Source of the DNA: Burkholderiales bacterium
GTDB taxonomy: Bacteria > Pseudomonadota > Gammaproteobacteria > Burkholderiales > SG8-41
DNA: 64,000 nucleotides
Direction: 5' to 3'
Assembly (NCBI GenBank): GCA_030684405.1
Contig: JAUXYA010000011.1
Coordinates: 372,001-436,000 of the forward strand
Positions 17,894 to 27,773 of this stretch are shown piece by piece (position 1 is the first letter of the stretch; every line of letters begins with the position of its first letter). The translations under genes were made by a program, and so were the position numbers. The notes beneath the pieces were generated by a model. That model saw only the letters and a program-made list of their open reading frames with translations, made no database searches and was not told the DNA's origin.

Positions 17894-19630
17894 TTGCCGC
17901 ACAACATCACCTTGATCACCACCATCGCCGCCGGCTTTGGGCTGGCGCTGGTCTTTGGCCTCATTGCCGCGCGCCTGAAGCTGCCGACGCTGGTCGGTTA
18001 CCTGCTGGCCGGTGTGCTGATCGGCCCGCACACACCGGGTTTCATTGCCGACGCCGATCTTTCGGCCCAACTCGCCGAGATCGGCGTGATCCTGCTGATG
18101 TTCGGCGTCGGCCTGCATTTTTCCATGCAGGACCTGCTCTCGGTGCGCAAGATCGCCCTGCCCGGTGCCATCGCGCAGATGACGGTCGCCACCGTCCTGG
18201 GCCTCGGCGTATCCCAGCTGTGGGGCTGGAGTTTCGGCGCCGGCCTGGTCTTCGGCCTTGCGCTGTCGGTGGCCAGCACCGTCGTGCTGTTGAAGGCCCT
18301 GGAGGCGCGCGGCGTACTCGAATCGATGACCGGACGCATTGCCGTGGGCTGGCTGGTGGTCGAGGACCTGGCAATGGTACTGGTGCTGGTGTTGCTGCCG
18401 CCGCTCGCCGGCTGGCTGGGCGGTGACGCGCGCGGGCTCACCGGTAGCGGCGCCGATGACCGCAGCGTCTGGACTACGCTCGGTCTGACGCTGGGCCAGG
18501 TCGTGCTGTTCGTCGTGCTGATGCTGGTAGTTGGCAAACGCCTGTTCCCGTGGATACTCTGGCAGGTCGCGCGCACCGGCTCGCGCGAGCTGTTCACGCT
18601 GTCGGTGATCGCCGCCGCGATGGGTATCGCCTACGGTTCGGCCGCACTGTTTGGCGTGTCCTTTGCGCTGGGCGCCTTTTTTGCCGGCATGGTGCTGCGC
18701 GAGTCTTCGCTCAGCCACCGCGCCGCAGAGGAATCGTTGCCCCTGCGTGACGCCTTCTCTGTATTGTTCTTTGTGTCGGTGGGCATGCTCTTCGACCCGC
18801 GGATCATCATCGAGCAACCCCTGCAAATACTGGTAGTCGTGGCCATCATCATCATCGGCAAGACCCTCGCCGCCTTCGCCATCGTCCTTGCCTTCCGTTA
18901 CCCGCTGAACACCGCACTGACGGTGTCGGCGAGCCTCGCCCAGATCGGCGAGTTCTCGTTCATCCTCGTCGGCCTCGGCGTCGCCTTGAAGCTGCTGCCG
19001 CCGGAAGGCCAGAGCCTGATTCTTGCGGGCGCCGTAATTTCAATCGCGCTCAACCCGCTGGTGTTCAGTGCCATCGAACCGCTGCAGCAATGGATACGCT
19101 CGAAATCCGGACTCGCGCGCGCGATGGAACGCCGCGACGACCCGCTGGCCGAACTGCCGATGACCACCGACCAGAATCTGCTCACCAGCCATGTGTTGAT
19201 TGTCGGCTACGGCCGCGTCGGCCGACGCATTTGCGACAGCCTGCTGCAGCAGGGCGTTTCCGTGGTTGTCGCCGAGCAGAACCGCGAGGCCGTCGAACAG
19301 CTGCGCCGGAACGGCATCGCCGCAGTTACCGGCGACGCCGCCGAGCCCGCGGTGCTGATCCAGGCCCATGTCGCCCGCGCCGCCATACTGGTCATCGCCA
19401 CGCCGGACACCGCGCGCGGGCGCAAGATGATGGAAACCGCGCGCATGCTGAATCCGGGCATCGACATCATCGTACGCACGCACAGCGACGAGGAAGCGGA
19501 ACTGTTGCGCAAGGAAAAAGCCGACAAGGTGTTCATGGGTGAGCACGAGCTCGCACTGGGCATGACCCGCCATATCCTCGAACGCGTCGCCGCCGGCAAC
19601 GCCGATAAACAATCCGCCGGAACGGCATGA
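17894..19630 (+). CDS. Kef/YbaL-type cation:proton antiporter with RCK domain
   Basis: Monovalent cation (probably K+) / proton antiporter of the CPA2 family, 578 residues. The N-terminal ~390 residues are a hydrophobic transporter domain of about 12 helices. A TrkA-N/RCK nucleotide-binding domain follows, with GYGRVG at 438-443 and a Rossmann fold to about 550. The start is TTG 17894: an in-frame stop at 17867 rules out anything further upstream, no ATG/GTG occurs near the N-terminus, and an AAGGGGG ribosome site precedes it at good distance. The gene leads a plus-strand group with a P-type ATPase and a Usp protein, which suggests ion and stress homeostasis. Confidence 0.9.
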   Translation: MPHNITLITTIAAGFGLALVFGLIAARLKLPTLVGYLLAGVLIGPHTPGFIADADLSAQLAEIGVILLMFGVGLHFSMQDLLSVRKIALPGAIAQMTVATVLGLGVSQLWGWSFGAGLVFGLALSVASTVVLLKALEARGVLESMTGRIAVGWLVVEDLAMVLVLVLLPPLAGWLGGDARGLTGSGADDRSVWTTLGLTLGQVVLFVVLMLVVGKRLFPWILWQVARTGSRELFTLSVIAAAMGIAYGSAALFGVSFALGAFFAGMVLRESSLSHRAAEESLPLRDAFSVLFFVSVGMLFDPRIIIEQPLQILVVVAIIIIGKTLAAFAIVLAFRYPLNTALTVSASLAQIGEFSFILVGLGVALKLLPPEGQSLILAGAVISIALNPLVFSAIEPLQQWIRSKSGLARAMERRDDPLAELPMTTDQNLLTSHVLIVGYGRVGRRICDSLLQQGVSVVVAEQNREAVEQLRRNGIAAVTGDAAEPAVLIQAHVARAAILVIATPDTARGRKMMETARMLNPGIDIIVRTHSDEEAELLRKEKADKVFMGEHELALGMTRHILERVAAGNADKQSAGTA

Positions 19631-19661
19631 CACCTTTGAAACTCCACCTAAACTTGTCGAA

Positions 19662-22391
19662 ATGAGCGAAACGCCACCCGCATCGCAGCCCGTCCCCGAG
19701 ACCCTGGTCTGGCACCGGATGGACAGCGCCGCTGTGCTCGACAGCCTCGGCAGCGACTCCCGCACCGGGCTGTCCGCTGCCGAGGCCGGACGGCGGTTGC
19801 AGGCCCACGGTCCCAACGCCCTGCCTGAAATCCGCAGGCGGCCACCCTGGTTACGCCTCCTGCTGCAGTTCCACAACGTGCTGATCTATGTATTGTTTAG
19901 CGCAGCCGTCATTGCAGCGCTGCTGCAACACTGGATCGACACCGGCGTACTGCTCGGCGCCGTGATCATCAACGGCATCATCGGCTACATCCAGGAAGGC
20001 AAGGCCGAGGATGCGCTCGACGCGATCCGCAACATGCTGTCACCGCGTACTATCGTCATGCGCGACTCCGCGCGCGCCGAAATCAACGCCAAGGATCTGG
20101 TGCCGGGCGACATCGTCGCCCTCGCCTCCGGCGACAAGGTGCCGGCCGACCTGCGCATCGTGACCGCGCGCAGCCTGCGCGCCAGCGAAGCCGTGCTGAC
20201 CGGCGAATCCGAGGCGGTGGAGAAAACCCCCGATCCCGTGGACGCCGAAGCCGTGCTCGGCGACCGCGGCTGCATGCTCTATTCCGGCACGCTGATCGCC
20301 TCGGGCCAGGCCACCGGCGTTGTCATCGCCACCGGCAAGGCCACCGAAATCGGCCGCATCAGCACTTTGCTTGAGCAGGTCGAGAGCGTGACCACGCCAC
20401 TGCTGCGGCAAATGGCGCGCTTCAGCCACTGGCTGGCAATCGTCATTGTCGTGCTGGTCATCACGACATTCGCGCTCGGCGTGCTCTGGCGCGGAATAGC
20501 GCCGGCAGACATGTTCATGATGGCAGTCGCGCTGGCTGCGGCGGCGATTCCGGAAAGCCTGCCGGCCATCATGACCATCACGCTGGCCATGGGCGTGCGT
20601 CGCATGGCTGCGCGCAATGCAATCATCCGTCGCCTGCCCGCAGTCGAAACCCTCGGCTCGGTGACAGTCATCTGCTCCGACAAAACCGGCACGCTGACCC
20701 GCAACGAAATGGCAGTGCAGCGCGCGGTCACAGCGGACCATGTTTTCGAAGTCAGCGGTGTGGGTTACGCGCCGATCGGCGCCTTGCATGTCCTCGGCGC
20801 TGCGGTTCAGCCAGGCGAACATTCCGGACTGATCGAACTGAGCCGCGCCGCCGTGCTGTGCAACGACGCCTCACTGAGCCACCGCGACGGCGAATGGCAG
20901 ATGCAGGGTGATCCCACCGAGGGCGCGCTGCTGACACTGGGACTGAAGGCCGGGCTCGACCTCGCCGCAGAAGCCGGCGTGCTGCCACGCACCGACGTTA
21001 TTCCCTTCGAATCCGAGCACCGCCTGATGGCCACGCTGCACCACGACCATGAAGGTCGCGGCATCATCTACGTCAAGGGCGCCCCCGAGCGCATACTTGA
21101 ATTCTGCGACCACCAGGGCTCGGGCAAAGCGCCGCTCGACCCGGACTACTGGCGCCGCCAGGCCACGGATCTCGCCGCGCGTGGCCTGCGTGTGCTCGCC
21201 GTCGCTGCCAAGGCGGTGCCCGGCGAGCAGCGCGAGGTGCGCTTCGCCGACCTTGAGGGCGGCGCCTGCCTGCTCGGCGTACTCGGTATCATCGATCCGC
21301 CGCGCGAGGAAGCTGTAGCCGCGGTCGCCGAGTGTCACGCTGCGGGGATCCGCGTGAAAATGATCACCGGCGACCACGTCGATACCGCGCGCGCAATCGG
21401 CGCTGAGCTCGGCATTGGCCGCGGCAAGTCCTCGCTGACCGGCGCGGAAATCGAAATCATGGACGACACCCAGCTGCGCGAGGTGGTCGATGACATCGAT
21501 GTTTTCGCCCGCGCAAGTCCGGAACACAAGCTGCGCCTGGTGCAGGCGATGCAGGCCAACGGACAAGTTGTATCGATGACCGGCGACGGCGTCAACGACG
21601 CCCCCGCGCTGAAGCGTGCCGACGTCGGTGTGGCGATGGGCCTGAAGGGCACCGAGGCCGCCAAGGAAGCCGCGCACATGGTGCTGGCTGATGACAACTT
21701 CGCCACCATCGGCAACGCCGTGCGCGAGGGTCGGGCAATCTACGACAACATCCGCAAGTTCGTATTGTTCGTGCTGCCGACCAACGGCGGCGAATCACTG
21801 CTTGTGATCGCCTCGATACTCTTCAATTTGCCATTGCCTCTGACAGCAGCCCAGGTGCTGTGGATCAACCTGGCCACCTCGAGCACGCTCGGCATCTCTC
21901 TTGCCTTTGAGCCGCCGGAGCACAATGTGATGCGGCGTCCACCCCGCAATCCGCAGGAGCAGTTGTTGTCCTGGTTCTTTGCCTGGCGCGTGGCAATGAT
22001 TTCGATCCTGATATTTGCCGGCGCAATGGGCCTGTTCCTGTGGGAAACCTCGCGCGGCACCAGTCTCGAAACCGCGCGCACGATGGCGGTGAGCGCAGTC
22101 GTCGTCGCCGAGATGTTCTACCTGTTCAGCAGCCGCCACGTGTTGCACACCGCACTCTCGCGCGAGGGCCTCTTTGGCAATCCCAAGGTATTGATCTCGA
22201 TCTCTGTATGCACACTGCTGCAGCTTTCTTTTGTGTACGCGCCGCCAATGCAGAAAATTTTCGGCTCCACCGCACTGGGCACCGACGAGTGGTTGCTGGT
22301 GCTGCTGGCTGGCGCGATGGTTCTTGTCGCAACTGAACTGGAAAAACTGCTGATCCGCCGCACCGGCTGGACCCCGCGCGGCATCGCCTGA
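19662..22391 (+). CDS. P-type cation-transporting ATPase, P2 (Ca2+/Na+-like)
   Basis: Membrane ATPase that exports or exchanges a cation, 909 residues. Order: cation-ATPase N domain, helices 1-2, actuator with TGES (180-183), helices 3-4 with the ion-binding PESLP (297-301; PEGLP in Ca2+ pumps), phosphorylation site DKTGT with D340, nucleotide domain, hinge TGDGVND (640-646), then about six C-terminal helices. Absence of N-terminal heavy-metal domains and of CPC excludes P1B metal pumps. It starts 31 bp after the antiporter and precedes the Usp gene by 26 bp, so the three are likely one operon. The transported ion (Ca2+, Mg2+ or Na+) is not decidable from these motifs alone. Confidence 0.92.
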   Translation: MSETPPASQPVPETLVWHRMDSAAVLDSLGSDSRTGLSAAEAGRRLQAHGPNALPEIRRRPPWLRLLLQFHNVLIYVLFSAAVIAALLQHWIDTGVLLGAVIINGIIGYIQEGKAEDALDAIRNMLSPRTIVMRDSARAEINAKDLVPGDIVALASGDKVPADLRIVTARSLRASEAVLTGESEAVEKTPDPVDAEAVLGDRGCMLYSGTLIASGQATGVVIATGKATEIGRISTLLEQVESVTTPLLRQMARFSHWLAIVIVVLVITTFALGVLWRGIAPADMFMMAVALAAAAIPESLPAIMTITLAMGVRRMAARNAIIRRLPAVETLGSVTVICSDKTGTLTRNEMAVQRAVTADHVFEVSGVGYAPIGALHVLGAAVQPGEHSGLIELSRAAVLCNDASLSHRDGEWQMQGDPTEGALLTLGLKAGLDLAAEAGVLPRTDVIPFESEHRLMATLHHDHEGRGIIYVKGAPERILEFCDHQGSGKAPLDPDYWRRQATDLAARGLRVLAVAAKAVPGEQREVRFADLEGGACLLGVLGIIDPPREEAVAAVAECHAAGIRVKMITGDHVDTARAIGAELGIGRGKSSLTGAEIEIMDDTQLREVVDDIDVFARASPEHKLRLVQAMQANGQVVSMTGDGVNDAPALKRADVGVAMGLKGTEAAKEAAHMVLADDNFATIGNAVREGRAIYDNIRKFVLFVLPTNGGESLLVIASILFNLPLPLTAAQVLWINLATSSTLGISLAFEPPEHNVMRRPPRNPQEQLLSWFFAWRVAMISILIFAGAMGLFLWETSRGTSLETARTMAVSAVVVAEMFYLFSSRHVLHTALSREGLFGNPKVLISISVCTLLQLSFVYAPPMQKIFGSTALGTDEWLLVLLAGAMVLVATELEKLLIRRTGWTPRGIA

Positions 22392-22417
22392 GACAATCAA
22401 GAACACAGGAGACCCAC

Positions 22418-23290
22418 ATGAAACCGATCCACTCACTGCTCGCCGCCACCGATTTTTCCGATGACGCGGTCAACGCCTGCCGCCGCGCCACGCTGGTCGC
22501 ACGCGAGCAGAAAGCCGAACTGGAACTGCTGCATGTCATCAGTGGTACATCGCTCGCGATGCTGCGGGGATTTTTCCCCGATGCCGCGGCCGGCATCGCC
22601 GAAAATGCGGGGAAAGCACTGGAGAACCTGCGCGCCGAACTGTCTGCGGACGGCCTCATCGTGAAAGCAAGCGTGGAGGAAGGTGCGGTCACCGCGCAAA
22701 TCCTCGCGGCAATGCCGCGCGTCGGGCTGCTGGTGGTCGGCGCCCGCGGCAACAGCCCGCTGCGCGACATCATGCTCGGCACCACTGCAGAACGGCTGCT
22801 CTCCAGGGCCAGCTGCCCGGCCCTGGTGGTCAAGCAGACGGCCCGTGAGAGCTATCGGCGCGTGCTTGCACCGATTGATTTTTCACCCTACTCGGCAAAA
22901 GTGCTGGCGACCGCGGCTGCCCTTGCGCCCACAGCCGAGATTCACATCTGCCACGCCTTCGACCTGCCCTTCGAAGGCAAACTGTGGCTGGCCGGCGTCG
23001 CCGACGAAGAAATCCACCGTTATCGCGCCGAGGCGCGCCGGGAAGCGCTGGACAACATCCAGAGGCTCGTCGCCGGCCTGCCGGCTCTCGAAGGGCGCAC
23101 GGTGCTGCCGACGGTGATGCGCGGTGATCCGGCGCGCGTGATCCTCGATCAGGAGATGGCCTGCCAGCCCGACCTGATCGTGATCGGCAAGCAAGGACAT
23201 TCCGCGCTGGAAGAGTTTCTGCTCGGTAGCGTCACCCGTCACGTGCTGACGGATTCCAAATGCGACGTGCTGGCGGTTAACGCACGCTGA
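22418..23290 (+). CDS. Tandem universal stress protein (two UspA domains)
   Basis: A cytoplasmic stress protein of 290 residues with two Usp domains (about 1-142 and 145-290). Each has the ATP-binding motif G-x2-G-x9-G(S/T): GARGNSPLRDIMLGT in the first half and GKQGHSALEEFLLGS in the second, so both halves probably bind ATP. The start ATG has a good ribosome site (CAGGAGACCCAC). Its place behind an antiporter and a P-type ATPase is like many Usp genes linked to ion transport. The target is unknown. Confidence 0.93.
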   Translation: MKPIHSLLAATDFSDDAVNACRRATLVAREQKAELELLHVISGTSLAMLRGFFPDAAAGIAENAGKALENLRAELSADGLIVKASVEEGAVTAQILAAMPRVGLLVVGARGNSPLRDIMLGTTAERLLSRASCPALVVKQTARESYRRVLAPIDFSPYSAKVLATAAALAPTAEIHICHAFDLPFEGKLWLAGVADEEIHRYRAEARREALDNIQRLVAGLPALEGRTVLPTVMRGDPARVILDQEMACQPDLIVIGKQGHSALEEFLLGSVTRHVLTDSKCDVLAVNAR

Positions 23291-23314
23291 TGTTTGAATC
23301 GGAACTGCAGGAAA

Positions 23315-23340
23315 AAAACCGGCGCCCAGGCGCCGGTTTT
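23315..23340. terminator. Bidirectional terminator between usp and cytochrome c
   Basis: AAAACCGGCGCC and GGCGCCGGTTTT form a perfect 12-bp stem with a 2-base loop, A run on the left and T run on the right. It lies between the convergent Usp and cytochrome c genes and can serve both. Confidence 0.85.
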
Positions 23341-23364
23341 CCATTGGATCAGCGGACAGAACCC

Positions 23365-23769
23365 TTACTTCTTGACCTTCAATTCGACGATACGCTTTTT
23401 CTCCTCAGCTTGAATCGCCGCCATCAGTTTCGTATCCGGATCCTTCCACTTGCCGCCAGCTGAATTCGCCATGTACGCCACGGCCTTCGCAAAATCCTCC
23501 TGCGACAGATTCGGGCTGCCTCCTCGGGCCGGCATGCCGCGAACCCCCACCCAGGCATGTGCTGTCAGCACAGCCTGACCTTCCTTGATCAACGGCGCCC
23601 AGGCCTTGGCATCACCCAGCTTGGGTGCATTGGCAACACCCGCTGCGTGGCAAACCATGCAAACGTCCTTGTAGGTCTGTTCGCCGGATTTCTGCTGCGC
23701 CTGAGCAATACCGCCGAATCCGCATGCCAGCAGCGCCAGCACCACCCCTGTCTTTTTCAAACACTTCAT
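23365..23769 (-). CDS. Periplasmic cytochrome c, class I (c5-like)
   Basis: Small soluble electron carrier, 134 residues. ATG 23769 is preceded by a GGAG ribosome site and begins a Sec signal peptide (MKCLKK, hydrophobic run, AQA cleavage region about 22-24). One haem site CMVCH (C37, C40, H41) is present, and M79 in VRGMPARGG is the likely axial ligand, in the GMP context of c5-type cytochromes. The long Lys/Glu-rich C-terminal tail (about 108-134) is unusual for c5. It converges with the Usp gene across a shared terminator. The partner oxidase or dehydrogenase is not evident nearby; the GMC oxidoreductase upstream is a possible but unproven donor. Confidence 0.92.
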   Translation of the reverse strand: MKCLKKTGVVLALLACGFGGIAQAQQKSGEQTYKDVCMVCHAAGVANAPKLGDAKAWAPLIKEGQAVLTAHAWVGVRGMPARGGSPNLSQEDFAKAVAYMANSAGGKWKDPDTKLMAAIQAEEKKRIVELKVKK

Positions 23770-23914
23770 TTTGCAACTCCTGTTGATTGACATCGACTCC
23801 GCCAGCCGGATGACTGCCCGTCGCCTGCGGCAACAACCTCTTGAACGCCCAAGAGCACGCAAGGGTTTACTTAACCGACTTCGTCAGACCCAGTTTGGTG
23901 AGAATGCTGCGAAT

Positions 23915-25525
23915 TCAGCGGTCGGCAATCATCCGGCTGGCCCGCTCCGCAATCATGATCACCGGCGCATTGGTGTTTCCTGAAGTAATCGTCGGCATCA
24001 CCGAAGCATCAACCACCCGCAGGCCCTCGATGCCGCGCACCCGCAGCTGCGGATCAACCACCGCCGCCGTATCGTCTGCACGGCCCATGCGGCAGGTGCC
24101 CACCGGATGAAAAATCGTGGTGCCGATCTGCCCGGCCGCCTGCAGTAACTCATCATCGCTTTGAAACTGCGGCCCCGGCATGAACTCCTCCGGCGAGTAC
24201 GGTAGCAGCGTTTTTGATTCGCTGACGATGCGCCGCGTCAGCCGGATCGCGTCGATCGCCACCCGCCGGTCTTCGTCAGTGGACAGATAGTTAGGCGCAA
24301 TCGCCGGATGCGCTGCCGGATCCTTCGACACGATGCGCACATGGCCGCGTGAAGTCGGCCGCAAATTGCAGACGCTGGCGGTGAAGGCCGGAAACTTGTG
24401 CGGTGGCGCGCCAAAACGGTCCAGAGAAATCGGCTGAATGTGGTATTCGAGGTTGGGTGTCGCCTGCGCCGGATCCGATTTGGCAAAAGCGCCGAGTTGC
24501 GACGGCGGCATCGTCAACGGCCCCGTACGACTGACCGCGTATTCGAGCGCCATCTTCGCCTTCGCCCACCAGGAATCGAGCAGCGTGTTGAGCGTCACCG
24601 CGTTTTGCACGCGGAAGGCCAGCCGCAGTTGCAGGTGGTCCTGCAGGTTCTCGCCCACCGGCAAATCCTGCACGACCGCGATACCCTGCTGCCGCAGCAA
24701 CGCAGTGGGCCCGATGCCCGACAGCTGCAGGATTTGCGGACTGCCGATGGCGCCGGCAGAGAGTATGGTTTCGCGCCGGGCCTGCACCTGCGCGAGCTGA
24801 CCACCACGGGAAAACTCGATACCGGTCGCCCGCTGGCCGTCAAAAGTCACGCGCTGCACCAGCGCGCCGGTGACGATCTCCAGGTTCGGCCGTGCTTTCG
24901 CCGAATCAAGGAAAGCACGCGCCGCGCTCCAGCGCCGGCCCTTCTTCTGCGTCACCTCGAAACGCGACACGCCGAAGTTGTCGCCGCGGTTGAAGTCTTC
25001 GGTCGCGGGAATCCCGGCTTCGATCGCCGCATCACGAAAAGCATCGATGATGTCCCACTGCACCCGCGGCGTCTCCACCCGCAGCTCGCCGCCGCTGCCG
25101 TGTTTCCCGTCGGCGCCGCGCCAGTGGTCCTCGATCGCCATGAAGACCGGCAATACCTGCGCCCAGGACCAGCCTGCATCACCGCTGAGCTGCGCCCATT
25201 CGTCGTAATCACGCGCCTGGCCGCGCAGATAGAGCATCGCGTTGATCGACGAGGAGCCGCCGAGCACACGGCCGCGCGGATAGTTGATTGCACGGCCGTT
25301 GAGTCCCGCCTCGGCCACCGTCTTGTAACACCAGTCGGTGCGCGGATTGCCGATGCAATAGAGATAACCGACGGGAATGTGAATCCAGTGCCAGTCGTCA
25401 CGCCCGCCGGCCTCGACCAGCAGCACTGACACCGCAGGATCGGCGGAGAGCCGGTTCGCCAGCACGCAGCCGGCGCTGCCCGCGCCGACCACGATGTAAT
25501 CAAAACCGGAAACGCCTGCGTCCAT
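23915..25525 (-). CDS. GMC-family FAD alcohol/choline dehydrogenase-like oxidoreductase
   Basis: FAD flavoenzyme of 536 residues that by family oxidises an alcohol. The dinucleotide motif VVGAGSAGCVLANRL is near the N-terminus, the GMC signature 1 region (RGRVLGGSSSINAM) follows, and the C-terminal active-site stretch HPVGTCRMG carries the catalytic His. No signal peptide, so cytoplasmic. It lies 25 bp downstream of the LysR gene on the same strand and is probably controlled by it. Together with the divergent Bug receptor and lyase it suggests degradation of an imported organic acid or alcohol. The substrate is unknown; choline is not implied, as no betaine genes are present. Confidence 0.92.
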   Translation of the reverse strand: MDAGVSGFDYIVVGAGSAGCVLANRLSADPAVSVLLVEAGGRDDWHWIHIPVGYLYCIGNPRTDWCYKTVAEAGLNGRAINYPRGRVLGGSSSINAMLYLRGQARDYDEWAQLSGDAGWSWAQVLPVFMAIEDHWRGADGKHGSGGELRVETPRVQWDIIDAFRDAAIEAGIPATEDFNRGDNFGVSRFEVTQKKGRRWSAARAFLDSAKARPNLEIVTGALVQRVTFDGQRATGIEFSRGGQLAQVQARRETILSAGAIGSPQILQLSGIGPTALLRQQGIAVVQDLPVGENLQDHLQLRLAFRVQNAVTLNTLLDSWWAKAKMALEYAVSRTGPLTMPPSQLGAFAKSDPAQATPNLEYHIQPISLDRFGAPPHKFPAFTASVCNLRPTSRGHVRIVSKDPAAHPAIAPNYLSTDEDRRVAIDAIRLTRRIVSESKTLLPYSPEEFMPGPQFQSDDELLQAAGQIGTTIFHPVGTCRMGRADDTAAVVDPQLRVRGIEGLRVVDASVMPTITSGNTNAPVIMIAERASRMIADR

Positions 25526-25550
25526 GGCCGTTCATTGTAGGCGTTTGCCG

Positions 25551-26501
25551 TCAGACGCCGGAGTCGGGAGACACCATCACCACCGAAGCGGCGTTCTCCG
25601 CGGACTGCGCGCGAAATCGCTCGAGCACCGCGCGCACGCAATCGAGAAAGGCAAGCGCGTTCGCGCCCAGCGGCTGTCTCGCCTGGTGCACATAGCCGAA
25701 CAGCATCCAGCGCTCTGGCTCCAGCGGACGCATCGCCAGCCCGCGCAGGTCGATCGCCTGCGCGCACACGCGATCGAGCATCGCCACGCCGACACCCTCG
25801 CGCGCGAGCTGGCAGGCCATCAGCGAGGAGCGCGTCTCCACCGCGTAACGCGGCCGCACGCCGCCGGAACCGAAGAAATCATCGATCTGCTTGCGCCAGC
25901 GCTGCCCCGGCCACAGCCCGAGCAGCGGCTCGGCAGCGAGATCCTTCGCGGTCACACTCGCCTTCGCCGCCAGCGGGTGGCGCTCGGGCAGCACCGCCTC
26001 CACGCGCACCCGGAACAGGCCGCGGTTTTCGATATCGACCAGCGGATGGGCGACCGGCAGCGAAATAATGCCGAGGTCATAGACCCGCGTGCCAACAATG
26101 CCCTCGATGCCGAAGCGCGACTGCATGTCGACCGAGACCCGGATCTCCGGATGCGCCTTCCGGAACAGGCCCAGCGCCGGCGCCAGCAGCCCCTGGCCGA
26201 TGCGCGGGCCAGTGACCAGCCGCAGCTGGCTTTGCGCGCCCGAGCGGATATCGCCGGCAATCCGGGGAATCTCGTCGAAGCCGGCAAGGATATGCTCGGC
26301 CTCGCTGTAAAAAATCTCGCCTTGCGGTGTCAGCGTCAGGCGCCGCCGCGTGCGATGAAAAAGTTGCAGCCGCAGTTCCGCCTCGAGCAAGGCGATCAGC
26401 CGGCTCGCCGCGGAGGTGCTCAGGCTCAGGCTCTCCGCGGCCGCCGACAGCGAACCCGTCGTCACGACGAGGCGGAACAGACGCAGCCCCCGAACATTCA
26501 T
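25551..26501 (-). CDS. LysR-family transcriptional regulator
   Basis: DNA-binding regulator of 316 residues. The N-terminal winged helix-turn-helix (about 1-60: LRLFRLVVTTGSLSAAAESLSLSTSAASRLIALLEAEL pattern, broken here by motif) is followed by a substrate-binding-like effector domain (about 90-295). It is transcribed divergently from the Bug receptor at 26690 and upstream of the GMC gene. LysR proteins usually bind the divergent gap and respond to a pathway intermediate, so the Bug-lyase-SGNH genes and the GMC gene are likely targets. Effector unknown. Confidence 0.93.
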   Translation of the reverse strand: MNVRGLRLFRLVVTTGSLSAAAESLSLSTSAASRLIALLEAELRLQLFHRTRRRLTLTPQGEIFYSEAEHILAGFDEIPRIAGDIRSGAQSQLRLVTGPRIGQGLLAPALGLFRKAHPEIRVSVDMQSRFGIEGIVGTRVYDLGIISLPVAHPLVDIENRGLFRVRVEAVLPERHPLAAKASVTAKDLAAEPLLGLWPGQRWRKQIDDFFGSGGVRPRYAVETRSSLMACQLAREGVGVAMLDRVCAQAIDLRGLAMRPLEPERWMLFGYVHQARQPLGANALAFLDCVRAVLERFRAQSAENAASVVMVSPDSGV

Positions 26502-26689
26502 GAGATTACCGGATTGACACTAATAGTTTGATTATAAACATTTATTTAAAATAGTTTCGAAAAAGCGCAAATTACAGGCATCTAATTCTAATTTTTGGTA
26601 ATTGCACCAGGACTAAAGTGCCTTATAACAACCCGCGCAGAGCCAGCGCCTGCCGGCCGCTCACCACCGAGATTCGAGGAGAATGCCGC
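26502..26689. promoter_or_regulatory. Divergent control region between lysR and the Bug receptor
   Basis: This 188-bp gap is strikingly AT-rich at about 26515-26620 against G+C-rich flanks. It contains TTGACA (26514-26519, plus), TATAAT on the minus strand (26531-26536) and a GTTTGATTATAAAC dyad with T-N11-A spacing, the form of LysR boxes. The exact promoters were not resolved. Confidence 0.45.
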
Positions 26690-27667
26690 ATGAAAATAGC
26701 CACGACCGCCTCATCCTGCATCGCCCTGGGCCTGCTGGCTTCGGCTGCATTGCCCGTGCTTGCGCAGTCGAATTATCCCGACCGCCCGATCCGCCTGATC
26801 GTGCCCTTTGCCGCCGGCAGCGCGACCGACTCTTCCGCGCGCATCTTCAGCACCCAGCTCTCCATCCAGCTGGGGCAGCAGATCATCGTCGATAACCGCG
26901 CGGGCGCGGGTGGCGCCATCGGCATGCAGGCGCTGGCCAAGTCCGCGCCGGACGGCTACACCATCGCCTACGCGGGCGCCGGCCCGCTCGCGATCAACCG
27001 CAGCATGTCGGCCAATCTGCCGTACGACGTCGAGAAGGAAATCCAGGCCATTTCGCAGGCGATCACCTCGCCGTTGTTGCTGGCGGTGTCGCCGACCTTG
27101 CCCGTCAAAAACGTCAAGGACATGATCGCCCTGGCCAAGGCGCGCCCCAACCAGATGTCCTTCGGCTCGGCCGGCAACGGCACCGTCGGCCACCTCGCGG
27201 GCGAGTATTTCAAGGCGCTCAGCAAGACCGACATCCTGCATGTGCCCTACAAGGGCGGGGCGCAGGCGACCGTCGACACCATGTCGGGTTTTGTGCAGTT
27301 TATTTTTGATCCGACCAGCAGCCTGGCCCCGCACGTCACCAGCGGGCGCCTGCGCGGCCTTGCCGTGACCGGACCCAAACGCATCAAGGCCTTTGCCAAT
27401 CTGCCGACCGTGGCCGAATCCGGCCTGCCCGGCTACGAAGTCACGACCTGGGGCGGCATCATCGGCCCTGCCGGCATGCCCAGACAGATTGTTACCCGTC
27501 TGAGCGAAGAGGTGCAGAAGGCGGCGAAGTCGACCGCTGTCATCGAACGTTATGCCGCGCTCGGCTCCGATCCGCTCGGCTCGACGCCGGAACAGTTCAC
27601 CGAGTTCATCCGCAAGGAATACCTGAAGTGGGCTGATGTCATCAAGCGCGCGGGACTGAAGCAATAA
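26690..27667 (+). CDS. Bug/TctC-family periplasmic substrate-binding protein
   Basis: Periplasmic receptor of 325 residues for a small organic acid. ATG 26690 follows GAGGAGA and starts a Sec signal peptide (MKIATT, hydrophobic run, VLAQ). The Bug pattern is clear: YPDRPIRLIVPFAAGS near the N-terminus, GAGGAIGMQALAKSAPDGYT, LLAVSP, and VPYKGGAQAT. No TctA/TctB gene is adjacent; the only pair here is at 60759-62794. Many orphan Bug receptors exist in betaproteobacteria, some acting as sensors. It is first in a plus-strand group with a lyase and two SGNH hydrolases, divergent from LysR. Confidence 0.94.
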   Translation: MKIATTASSCIALGLLASAALPVLAQSNYPDRPIRLIVPFAAGSATDSSARIFSTQLSIQLGQQIIVDNRAGAGGAIGMQALAKSAPDGYTIAYAGAGPLAINRSMSANLPYDVEKEIQAISQAITSPLLLAVSPTLPVKNVKDMIALAKARPNQMSFGSAGNGTVGHLAGEYFKALSKTDILHVPYKGGAQATVDTMSGFVQFIFDPTSSLAPHVTSGRLRGLAVTGPKRIKAFANLPTVAESGLPGYEVTTWGGIIGPAGMPRQIVTRLSEEVQKAAKSTAVIERYAALGSDPLGSTPEQFTEFIRKEYLKWADVIKRAGLKQ

Positions 27668-27773
27668 CGATCACGACACGGCAGCAGGTTCAAAAACCTC
27701 TCCTGCTCATGACGGAGCCGCCGGCCGCGGCGTGCTCCGCCATCCCGCAAACCGATATCCACGGAACGTCACC